Below are positions 1 through 6,895 of a stretch of DNA of 20,131 bases, piece by piece. The position numbers and the translations under genes were made by a program. The DNA comes from Chara braunii (lineage: Eukaryota > Streptophyta > Charophyceae > Charales > Characeae). A model generated the notes under the pieces. That model did no database searches and was not told the origin of the DNA. It saw nothing but the letters and a program-made list of their open reading frames with translations. The stretch covers positions 291,797-311,927 of the forward strand of contig BFEA01000212.1 in assembly GCA_003427395.1 (NCBI GenBank), read 5' to 3'. Position 1 is the first letter of the stretch, and every line of letters begins with the position of its first letter.

Positions 1-95
1 GAGAGAGAGAGAGAGAGAACAAACCCAATATCCAGATGTAAGTGCAAGGATGATGATTGAAAATCTTCCAATTGATTTCATTTAAATTATTTGAA

Positions 96-144
<49 letters not shown>

Positions 145-316
145 ACAAACCCAATATCCAGATGTAAGTGCAAGGATGATGATTGAAAATCTTCCAATTG
201 ATTTCATTTAAATTATTTGAANGAGAGAGAGAGAGAGAGAACAAACCCAATATCCAGATGTAAGTGCAAGGATGATGATTGAAAATCTTCCAATTGATTT
301 CATTTAAATTATTTGA
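1..316. repeat. Triplicated 78-bp unit with GA/TG microsatellites
   Basis: Three identical cores, each beginning AACAAACCCAATATCCAG and ending ATTATTTGAA, lie at about 18-95, 144-221 and 240-316. They are separated by (TG)n 96-119, (GA)n 119-144, and a single N (222) followed by (GA)n 223-240. Complete identity between copies and the N at one junction suggest that part of the triplication comes from microsatellite-driven misassembly rather than true tandem duplication. No coding content is seen. Confidence 0.9.
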
Positions 317-569
317 AATTATTTGAAATGATTTGAAATTTTCGTTTCAATGCGTTGACATTTTTGGTCCTTGATTTTGCAGTTCAGTTTGTCTTTACAA
401 CTCAAAAATCACATTCATGATTTTGTCATATCCTTCAAATTCCTACTATTGTCATATGCTTCTTCTTTCGGTGTACCACAAAAGAAATGACACTTTCATC
501 CCTCCCTCCACCGTCCACTTATATCAATAAAAATCAAAACGAAAAAATTAAAAACTTACCTGCCTCAAC
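317..569. other. AT-rich intergenic stretch, nothing recognised
   Basis: Low-complexity AT-rich sequence with no codon-like structure, RNA gene or clear promoter. The 60-codon plus-strand frame over 487-669 runs through the hairpin at 570-600 and into the ribozyme, so I do not regard it as a gene. Confidence 0.6.
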
Positions 570-600
570 GTGCGAACGCCTTGGAAACGGGCGTTTGCAC
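570..600 (+). other. 11-bp hairpin upstream of the ribozyme
   Basis: The 5' arm 570-580 (GTGCGAACGCC) pairs with 590-600 (GGCGTTTGCAC) through eleven pairs including one G-U wobble, leaving a 9-nt loop. It is the first of the hairpins that continue to about 2380 and lies 60 nt before the hammerhead. Confidence 0.75.
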
Positions 601-660
601 ATCTCCATACCCCAGGATAGATTCATTCGATTTTGCTCACCCTGTCCATCCCCTTTCCTC

Positions 661-716
661 AGACTGTAGAGGTTTCAACCTCCTGATGAGTCGGTGAAAG
701 CCCGACGAAACAGTCT
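661..716 (+). ncRNA. Type III hammerhead self-cleaving ribozyme
   Basis: All parts of the hammerhead core are present in order. Stem III is 661-667 paired with 710-716 (7 bp, including the A-U pair next to the core). The expected cleavage site follows A668 in a G-U-A triplet, which fits the NUH rule. Stem I is 669-673 with 678-682 (GAGGT/ACCTC, short loop). The conserved CTGATGA is 683-689. Stem II is 690-694 with 702-706 (GTCGG/CCGAC, 7-nt loop) and GAAA is 707-710. The canonical G-C closing pair of stem II (690-706) is present. Because stem III is the open one, this is type III, the layout of plant retrozymes and viroid-like RNAs. Cleavage activity is inferred from structure only. A chance match to every core position plus three helices is very unlikely. 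Confidence 0.9.
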
Positions 717-730
717 ACACATAGTCATTT

Positions 731-1160
731 CTTCGGCCCGTTCAAACGGGCGCATTTACTACAGCCACCATAGTGGCTTGACGGTGTATGTGCCCAGGTT
801 TGGGCTGAAGATTCGTTCGCTTTGCTTGTTCGTTGACGATTTTCCAGTTCGTAAAAAAAAGAATCTGAAAAACAAAAACCAAAGAAAATCTACAAAAAAT
901 CTAAAATAAATCTAAAAACAAAAACAAAAAGAAAACCTACTTACTTGAAAAAATGGCTGCCCGTTTTCAACGGGAGCTTGCTGTTTCCTTTGGAGATATT
1001 AAGTCTCCTGCCACTTCTGCGGGCGCCACTTGGCGTTGTCTGCTTAGTTTAGATTCTTTTTTTTTTTTTTTTTTTTTTTAATAGTAAAGTCGTTGGTTAT
1101 ACCAACGGCTACCGTTACATTCCCCACCCCTTACCACATCTTCAGGCGCCATGTGGCGCT
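731..1160 (+). other. Cluster of eight short perfect hairpins downstream of the ribozyme
   Basis: Successive stem-loops (arms given) are 736-740/747-751, 763-768/773-778, 792-796/801-805, 960-965/969-974, 992-996/1004-1008, 1024-1028/1031-1035, 1088-1096/1102-1110 and 1146-1150/1155-1159. Arms are 5-9 bp, loops mostly 2-7 nt. CTTC 731-734 and GAAG 807-810 could close the first three into a branched fold. Two shapes recur: the CCCGTT/AACGGG type (first and fourth) and the GCGCCA/TGGCGC type (sixth and eighth). No reading frame explains this. Confidence 0.75.
846..940 (+). other. A-rich tract
   Basis: About 95 nt of A-rich sequence with repeated AAAATCTA and AAAAACAAAAAC words, between two hairpin groups. 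It could be an unstructured linker or an internal A-rich track of a retroelement. It also complements the T-rich stretch at 1057-1210 in composition. Confidence 0.6.
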
Positions 1161-1210
1161 GTTTATCTTTTTTGTTATTTATTTATATTTATTTTTACTT
1201 TATTTTAATT
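1057..1210 (+). other. Poly-T run and T-rich stretch
   Basis: A run of 23 T (1057-1079) is followed by a T-rich segment to about 1210, interrupted by two hairpins (1088-1110 and 1146-1159). On the minus strand this reads as poly-A, so the run could mark the end of a reverse-transcribed minus-strand RNA, but no element body adjoining it was recognised. Confidence 0.5.
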
Positions 1211-1262
1211 TTCTTGATTTGTATGTGTCATCCTTGCGCAGGGGCCATGCTGACCTACGCGC

Positions 1263-1343
1263 GGCCAATCTCGGCCATGCGATCTTGCACGATCGTGCGG
1301 TCGGGATCGACCGCGCTATCCAAAATCGCAGCTCCAAAAGGAG
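1263..1343 (+). other. Palindromes and hairpins before the 178-bp repeats
   Basis: This segment contains a perfect 12-nt palindrome GCACGATCGTGC (1287-1298), directly overlapped by a 7-bp hairpin GCGGTCG/CGACCGC (1297-1303 with 1308-1314, tetraloop GGAT), and a 4-bp CTCC/GGAG stem (1332-1335/1340-1343). It continues the structured tract. Confidence 0.6.
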
Positions 1344-1349
1344 ATGCGC

Positions 1350-1663
1350 CCAGTAGGCAGATTTCCGGATTCGATCCCTGCATCTGCAGGGTGACAATGT
1401 GACGTAGTTCCTACTAGGCTAGCTCCTTTCACGGGAGCTACTATCGCCGCCCTTCTATTTGAAGGGTGGCAGCCCAGTAGGCCACCTGTCTTCAGGCTGT
1501 CGGGCTATCTCCAAAAAGGAGCTAGCCCAATCTGTGTATTGCCGAGATCGATCCCTACATCTGTAGGGTGACAGTCCGGTGGCGGTGCCTACTGGGCTAG
1601 CTCCTTTCTCACGTTGAGAAAGGAGCAACCCTTTTATATGAAGGGCTGCGGTGCCCAGCAGGC
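1350..1663 (+). repeat. Two diverged 178-bp tandem units with conserved stem-loops
   Basis: The same series of blocks occurs twice at an offset of 177-180 bp: ATCCCT stem (1376 and 1553), TAGCTCC stem (1420 and 1598), CCCTT stem (1450 and 1629), and CCCAGTAGGC/CCCAGCAGGC (1473 and 1653). Between the copies the paired arms change together: CCCTGCA/TGCAGGG (1376-1391) becomes CCCTACA/TGTAGGG (1553-1568). The TAGCTCC stem is 7 bp in copy 1 and becomes a perfect 12-bp stem (1600-1611/1615-1626) in copy 2. The 10-bp stem 1446-1455/1461-1470 corresponds to 1625-1633/1641-1649. An extra hairpin (1502-1512/1518-1528) lies between. Such paired changes are the mark of conserved RNA folding. Confidence 0.75.
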
Positions 1664-1674
1664 CGCCCTCCAGC

Positions 1675-1699
1675 GCTTAGCAGGTTGTGCCTGCTAAGC
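1675..1699 (+). other. Perfect 10-bp hairpin
   Basis: GCTTAGCAGG (1675-1684) pairs perfectly with CCTGCTAAGC (1690-1699) around the loop TTGTG. It resembles an intrinsic terminator shape but lacks a following U-run, and the context is eukaryotic, so I treat it as one more member of the hairpin tract. Confidence 0.7.
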
Positions 1700-2503
1700 C
1701 CGCCTATTATCGTGGCTGGCTGGTCGGGTTGGCGGCCCACGGCCTTAACAACTGCTTTACTCAGCAGGCCATAATGCCATCCCTTCCGGACCCCGGCACG
1801 AAAGCCCTGCGGACCCTAACAAAAAAAATAAAACTGCCTATTCCTCCCGCGCCGCGGCTCCAACCTTCATCGTGGCGACCCCTTTTTAACCTACTTAGGC
1901 CCTGAATCGCGCGGCTTAACAACCACGCGACATTGTTTTAGGTAGAATAGGTCTAGCTCTATCCTTTCCATGACCGCGCATCCCTGGGGTCTTGTCCGAA
2001 ATTGCAGACGAGTCGGAATATTCCAATAGCATGTCTATTTCGTCAGACCAAATTCCGCAAGCTTACGTTAAAATTTGGACTTCGTCCGACATCGAAAATA
2101 CAGGGCAGATACCCTTGTCAGGGTTTCTGTCACGACAGCGGTAGGCCCAGAGAGGCTGTGCCCCAGTCCAAACGAATCAGGCCCTGGGCCTCTGTTAGTT
2201 GCTTTTGTCCAACTGCCCTTGGCCTGTGTTCGGTCCATGTTGCGTATCTGGCCAAGGGCCTGCCTCAGTTTCATAAAAAAAAAGGTTGCGTGGGCCTAGG
2301 CGCTCTCAACCAACTGGCGCTGCGCAACTCCCTGAATTTATCTAGTTGCGCGGTGACCCCAAAAATAGGCCTGTAGGCCCTGGGTTGAGCCTGCCTTCAC
2401 TTAGGGCGGCCAACTGTACAAGAAATAGGGCCCAGTAGGGCAGATCGAGGCCTTGAGCCTCCATTCCCTCCTCCATACTTCGACAGTCCTCTGAGAAGTT
2501 TGA
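1700..2503. other. Non-coding tract with further inverted repeats
   Basis: No convincing gene. Inverted repeats continue: 1907-1914/1923-1930 (one mismatch), the palindrome GGAATATTCC (2015-2024), AGGCCC-T-GGGCCT (2179-2191), AGTTG/CAACT (2197-2201/2210-2214), a perfect 10-bp stem GCCCTTGGCC/GGCCAAGGGC with a 25-nt loop (2215-2224/2250-2259), and GCCTAGGC (2294-2301). On the minus strand, a purine-rich stretch at about 2471-2481 followed by TGGAGG is a weak candidate for the polypurine tract and LTR start of element A, whose last codons end at 2504; I could not define an LTR. The 124-codon plus-strand frame at 2002-2376 has no protein-like character and crosses the hairpins. Confidence 0.5.
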
Positions 2504-2761
2504 TTACTCAATCTGGCGCTTTCCTTTTTGCAGTGACTTCTCATAATGCGCGACAGCTTGTGGGGCGGTCTGCATCAGTTCCTCTCGAGTGAACCATCGG
2601 TCCTCCATAGGATCAGCGTGATGCCTGAACCGCACGCGGTATTGCAGCTTCGGCTTAGGAGGATGTCCCTGCTTGTCGGTCTTGGAAATGGCATTTCTCT
2701 GTGGTCCACGATATCGTCGATGTCGACCTCTCCATTTATGGTTGGGGGCAGCATCAAGCAT
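2504..2761 (-). pseudogene. Element A Pol C-terminus, chromodomain-like tail
   Basis: The final Pol segment ends at a TAA (2504-2506). The visible part runs YRVRF, then a short acidic spacer, then DRWFTREEL and a basic end. It has the spacing of a chromodomain core, where a V-K-W strand is followed by a turn, a W-E-P-like site and a short helix, but W-F-T-R-x-E-L replaces the usual W-E-P. Element C ends in a closely related DRWFTRAEL module, so this is a family trait and not random decay. In chromoviruses the chromodomain steers integration by binding modified histones; that role is inferred here. The N-terminal part (PPTINGEVDIDDIVDHRE) is in the neighbouring frame, so at least one frameshift lies inside this unit. 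Confidence 0.7.
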
Positions 2762-3429
2762 CGCTGGGGAAACTAATCAGTTTCCTCGAATGGTGCAAGC
2801 TTAGAGGCGTGGAAGACAGGGTAAGTGCGAAGATGACCAGGGATCCGAATTACATATGATGGCCCATCCGATCCTCTCCGACAATATCAAGAACCTCCCA
2901 AGTATGGTGGCATGAGCTTGCGGGATATCCCGTGCTTCTGTCCCGGTTCTGAGGACTTGACCCGGACTTTGTCCCCTACCAGAAATGTAGATGGGCAGCG
3001 GTGCTTGTTCTCAGACTCTATCATCGCCGCCTGGGCTTTGTGCATCTATTTTACCGCCTGCTGCATCAACTGCTCATATCGGTATGCAAATTCTAATGTT
3101 CCAGGTGCAGCTGTCGGCTGATTCTCATGTAGCAGGAAGTCTAGAGGCAGTCTAGGCTTAAAAGTCAGCAGCAGGCTGTTAGGGCTCACCCCTGTTGCGC
3201 TGTGCACAACATTGTTGTACAGACTGGCGATGAGAGCAAGTTTCTCATCCCAGTCCACCTGGTTGGGCTTAATGTAGTGCCTCAACATGTGTTGTACAGC
3301 GCGGCTCAGCTGCTCCGCTTGCCCGTTTGCCTCTGGGTGGTTCCCATAAGTCATCTGCAGCTGCAGCCTTCCACAACTCACTAGTGAATCAGACATCCCG
3401 GTCACTTTCAATGGACTTTGGAAGGCCAA
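2762..3429 (-). pseudogene. Element A integrase C-terminal half
   Basis: The frame 3429-3046 carries the catalytic glutamate context (GNHPEANGQAEQLSRAVQ), followed by the conserved WDEKLALIASLYNN region of Ty3/gypsy integrases. Past its stop at 3046 homology continues in shifting frames: VGDKVRV (about 2960) and YPVFHASKLAPF (about 2790) are the SH3-like C-terminal DNA-binding domain that precedes the chromodomain. A TGA and a small frameshift occur in between (about 2895). The region just upstream (3390-3429) overlaps the preceding frame out of phase, so the catalytic D and E are no longer in one frame. Confidence 0.8.
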
Positions 3430-4585
3430 AGCCTCTGACCCAGTTCTCTTTAAACAACTTGATCACATACTCGGTCTTGGCTGTAGCAGGCATTGTGACT
3501 AAACTAGCATACTTGCTAAACCTATCCACAATGACATAGACATATCTCATTCCGCTCTTGTTGGTGACTAGCGTGTCCATGAAATCCATAGACAGGCTCT
3601 CACCGGGCCTTTCCGGAATCGGAAGGGGCTTAAGAAGCCCAAGAGGGGCCCGTGTACATGGCTTGTCTCTCTGACACACCTGACAAGTCTCCACGTACAG
3701 CGTCGCATCTCTCATCATTGTGGGCCACCAGAACCGCTGCAACAGATTTGCTGCAGTCTTCCTATACTTAAAATGTCCGGTGGCATCATAACACTCGCCT
3801 AGAAATAAACTACGCAAAGACTCCTGGTTTGGAACACACAAATGGTTATTCCCGGCCTTCTCAAGGAACAGCAGGCCGTTGACCAACTCAAACTCGGCAG
3901 AAGTCTCTTTGTCCTTCGCCTCGAGTGTGCTTATGATATCGGCCATAAATTCAGTGACCAAGGACTGAGTTACATTGTCCGCAAGCCCAAATTCAGTGAC
4001 CAGCGCACCCAAGAAGTCTGGCCTACGCGACAATGCATCAACAACCTTGTTATGCTCCCCCTTGATGTGCTGGGGCTCAAAGTCATACTGCTCTATGACT
4101 TCGATCCATCGCTTCAGAGCATCGGAGAGTATTGGTTGAGTCTTCATCCACCTCAAGGTCTTGTGATCAGTCCTGACGTAGAAGAAGCGACCAAGGAGGT
4201 AGTGCGTCCAGTGAGTCAACACTTTGTACATCGCGTAGAGTTCCTTCTCATAAGTGGACTTGGCCAGCTTTTGAGAGGGCATCTTTTTGGACATGTACTG
4301 TACCGACCTCAACTTTTTCCTCTTCTGCTGCGCAAGTACGGCACCTATGTCATATTGGCTGGCGTTAGTGGTCACAACAAACGGTTTGTCACGATCGGGC
4401 AGTTTCAAGACCTCATGGTGAGTGCGGGGATGCTTAAGATGTCTGAAAGCAGCCTCACACCTGTCTGTCCACTCCCATGGGGTGTCAAGGTGTGTCAAAT
4501 CCGTCAAAGGGGCGGCCACTATGCTGTAGTTGACAAAATTGCGGTAGTATCCGATCATCCCTAAGAAGGACCTCATCTCAATCAC
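3389..4585 (-). pseudogene. Element A RT end, RNase H and integrase N-half (398 codons open)
   Basis: This is the longest open stretch of element A. Residues 1-25 contain the RT thumb motif RSFLGMIGYYRNF. RNase H follows, with FVVTTNASQYDIGAVLAQ at residues 69-86, where the family has T-D-A-S at the catalytic aspartate; here it is Asn (codon at 4364-4366), a single G-to-A change expected to abolish RNase H activity. DALSRRPDFLG closes the domain. The integrase zinc domain is seen as ECYDATGHF and CQVCQ; the first histidine of HHCC is Tyr. The catalytic core shows SLSMDFMD and ESDRDV, keeping the first two acidic residues. The frame ends at 3389 and continues out of phase. The ATG at the start is internal, not a real initiation site. 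Confidence 0.85.
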
Positions 4586-5190
4586 AAACTGAGGATGCGG
4601 TCAGTCACGAATGCTGGCCACCTTCGCGTCATCGGGCTTTGATCCCTCGAGGGAAATCTCATGACCCAAGTACAAGATCCGGGTGCGGCTAAACTCACAC
4701 TTCTCCGCGTTGATCTTGAATTGGTGTTGTCGAAGGAGGCTAAGGACTTTGTCTAAATGGCCAACGTGGTCCTCGACAGTCCTACTGAAAATAAGTATGT
4801 CATCGAGGTACACGATGACAAACTTATCGAAGTAGTGATGAAAGATCATGTTCATGCGTGCTGAAAGGTGCCAGGAGCATTGCAATGGCCGAAAGGCATC
4901 ACCACAAACTCGTACATACCGTGCCTCGTCTGAAAAGCGGTTTTGTGTTGATCCTCGGGCCGGATTGCAATCTGATGGTCCTCGGACTTAAGATCTATCT
5001 TACTGAAGTACCGACACCCTTGCACTCAGTCCAACAAGTCATCGATGCGCGGTAGGGGCTCTACGTTCTTCACAGTGATGGCATTGAGGCCCCTATAGTC
5101 AATGCACATCCTCAAGGTTCCCCCCTTCTTCGGTACAAATAAAACTGGAGACCCGGAAGGGGAGACACTAGGCCGGATCCAACCCTTCAG
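4586..5190 (-). pseudogene. Element A reverse transcriptase, broken
   Basis: Translation on the minus strand shows the RT fingers and palm: [26 protein letters not shown], the first catalytic aspartate in YFSKIDLKS, and YLDDILIFSRT with the catalytic pair (about 4798-4812). An in-frame TGA at 5026-5028 interrupts the palm. A one-base frameshift at about 4855-4865 separates it from the YLDD part, and another stop/frameshift at about 4600 separates the thumb. The usual SGYHQI is SEDHQI. RT would copy the element RNA into DNA; this copy cannot. Confidence 0.85.
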
Positions 5191-5588
5191 TCCCAGTCAA
5201 ACTGGGGCTGTGCAACCGAGAGGTAGTACATACCTGACAAGATATCCATAGGGAGATCATCGCTGACTAGGAACGAGACTCGGTGTCTTAGTTCCCCTCC
5301 CGCATACGGGAAAAGATAGTCAATGTCTTTAAGGTAGTCGTTGACTACCATGCGCTGTTTGTTGGCACAGGTGGACTCCACAGGTCGACTCAGGCACTGC
5401 ACTTGCCCTTGTAAACACAGCCTCTCAACGCACGCACAACTGATGAAGTTCCGTGTCGAGCAAGTGTCATAATAGGCCCTGGCCTTATGGCCACCGATGA
5501 CTACCTCGCTGATGAACAACTTACCCCTAGGGGCTTTGGCCGTGGCTGTCCAAGAAGCTAGCGGGTCTGATCTAGGACTCAAACACAT
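5187..5588 (-). pseudogene. Element A aspartic protease
   Basis: A 133-codon frame with the retropepsin layout: LFISEVVIGGHKARAYYDTC around residues 25-44, in which the catalytic D-S/T-G-A/S reads D-T-C-S. The catalytic Asp remains but the invariant glycine is Cys. FLVSDDLPMDILSGMYYL corresponds to the second conserved strand (usually D-I-I-L-G-M-D-W). The frame ends immediately at the RT fingers, so the normal linker of roughly 100 residues between protease and RT (compare element C) is missing: an internal deletion at about 5188. The protease would normally process Gag-Pol. Confidence 0.75.
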
Positions 5589-5717
5589 TCAGCGAACATA
5601 GGACCGTTGGGTCTGAATGTGTTTGCGGGACGACGATGGAGTTAGTAGCTTGGGCCATCTCTAGAGATGGTGAGGATGTGTCCACCACCTCGATCCTAGC
5701 AGGAACAACTACTATTC

Positions 5718-5979
5718 CTACTGGCCCAACGTGTTTCCTGGAGCAGTGCCAGAACTGCTGGCCACATTGCTACCTACGGGAGTGGAGGATCCCAACGCTT
5801 GCCCCATCGTAGGCGGGATCTTCTCGGTCACCTTCTTGTTGCGGCACTTGAACTGGTTATGGCCATGTTGACCACAACGAATACAAGCCTGCCTGGTATA
5901 CCGGTCTCTCCACACGTCCTCTGTGAGACCCGTCTCCCATGGAGAAGCGTTAGGGTCAACTTGACTCCTAGACCGGGAA
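5718..5979 (-). pseudogene. Element A Gag C-terminal fragment with CCHC zinc knuckle
   Basis: The fragment contains CIRCGQHGHNQFKC, an intact C-x2-C-x4-H-x4-C nucleocapsid knuckle that binds the element RNA during packaging. It is preceded by SPWETGLTEDVW, matching the RPWEDLGLDQKVW found before the knuckle of element C. Homology stops at about 5979; further upstream the frame runs into a CT-rich LTR end, so the apparent ATG at 6065 belongs to foreign sequence. Positions 5589-5717 carry the gag-pro linker in poor frame. Confidence 0.8.
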
Positions 5980-6461
5980 TGTAACACGCGCGAGGCTGAG
6001 GGAGAGCCGAGGGAGAGGGGAGAGAGAGGAACAGAGAGCGAGAGAGTGAGAGCACACACACACACTCACTCACTCGATACGACTGAGGGTCGGACGCAGA
6101 CACAGTGGCAAGGGCACAAAGTCGAAGTATTGGATTCCCGAATGCCGAAACAACAATTCACACTGAGTACGAGTACAACAGCTGGAAACTGGTACGTGGC
6201 TGGTCCCTGTACCGTACGGGGAGCCGGTATAAGTACCGGTGACATGTACGGTACCAGCGGCATTTCTGCAAAGGCCTCGAGGGCAGAACTAAAAAATGCG
6301 GTATTTGAAAGTGGCGCCCGAATTGCAGCATGGCGCCGGTTGTCCAAAATCCTACGGTACCAAAGGAGGGGTTTGGAAAAAGGGTGTTAGGCCGAAAAAG
6401 GGATGCAGCCGAAACAGCAAAAAGATAGACCAGGGATCAAGCCCTGGCGGAGTCCGTAACA
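5980..6461 (-). repeat. Probable 3' LTR of element B (482 bp)
   Basis: On the minus strand the segment begins TGTTACGGACTCC at 6461, right after a polypurine tract, and ends GTGTTACA at 5980, giving the standard TG...CA ends. The end coincides with the sudden loss of element A gag homology. The interior holds a GTAC-rich block (6167-6254) and a CT/GT-rich end (about 5990-6070). The 5-bp flanks do not form a recognisable target-site duplication because the other LTR is not in place. A solo LTR of another element is the main alternative. Confidence 0.6.
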
Positions 6462-6464
6462 CTA

Positions 6465-6476
6465 TCCCCTCCCTCT
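6465..6476 (-). other. Polypurine tract of element B
   Basis: The minus strand reads AGAGGGAGGGGA, then TAG, then the TG that opens the LTR. A purine run directly upstream of the 3' LTR primes plus-strand DNA synthesis in LTR retrotransposons. Position and composition support the LTR boundary call. Confidence 0.65.
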
Positions 6477-6610
6477 AGAAGGCAACGTTCCGTTTGCCAA
6501 AAATCATGAAGCAATGCTGAAATGTGTGAAGGACGAGACGGGGCCGATCACTGGTTACCAAGTCGAAAGGGAAGAGGGGTATAATGTGGGTGGCATGGGC
6601 TGCGGAAGTA

Positions 6611-6895
6611 TTGTCCTACTGATGAGCTAGGGGGGGTTGCAGGGAACAGGGTAGTCCTACAAATGAACTAAAGGGACGGCCGGGAGTAGGGTAGTCCTAC
6701 TGATGAACTAAGGGGACGGCATGGTTTGCTATAGAATAAGGGGGAACATAGTTTAGGGAACAGGGAACTTCTATTGATGTTCTACTGGGTAAGGGAAACG
6801 GTGTTCAGGAAAACAGGGTATTTCTATTGATGTTTTAGTGGGTACGGGGAACAATGGTTAACGAAACAGGGATCTGCTAATGATGTTCTACAGGG
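6611..6895. repeat. Degenerate tandem repeat in the 3' region of element B
   Basis: Six related copies start near 6612, 6652, 6692, 6769, 6822 and 6874. The first three share GTCCTACTGATGAACTAAGGGGACGG at 40-bp spacing; the last three share TTCTATTGATGTTCTACTGGG at about 52-bp spacing. They sit between the pol stop and the polypurine tract. Confidence 0.75.

Larger units (their letters stand above)
2504..5979 (-). mobile_element. Element A: decayed Ty3/gypsy retrotransposon, 5' truncated
   Basis: Reading on the minus strand from 5979, the remains of gag (zinc knuckle), protease, reverse transcriptase, RNase H, integrase and a chromodomain-like tail occur in the order RT before integrase that defines Ty3/gypsy. 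The gag start and everything upstream are missing because the end of another element's LTR abuts at 5980. No 3' LTR was identified below 2504. Several frameshifts, at least three in-frame stops and one internal deletion (about 5188) make it non-functional. Protein motifs resemble element C more than element B. Confidence 0.9.

Noticed and set aside
1600-1699. Bacterial-type terminators or riboswitch
   Set aside because: Strong hairpins exist, but without U-runs and in a eukaryotic context full of LTR elements.
570-2380. CRISPR array
   Set aside because: Repeats are not uniform, spacers are not regular, and hairpins differ in sequence.
3842-4564. 240-codon plus-strand frame opposite element A
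   Set aside because: It is the mirror of the well supported RNase H/integrase frame and has no protein features of its own.
5430-5520. Two CTGATGA matches in element A protease
   Set aside because: They lie in sequence that codes for protease on the opposite strand and lack the remaining hammerhead core.
6611-6720. CTGATGA words in the tandem repeats as additional hammerhead ribozymes
   Set aside because: No GAAA element at the right distance and no stem II or III; they are simply part of the repeat unit.
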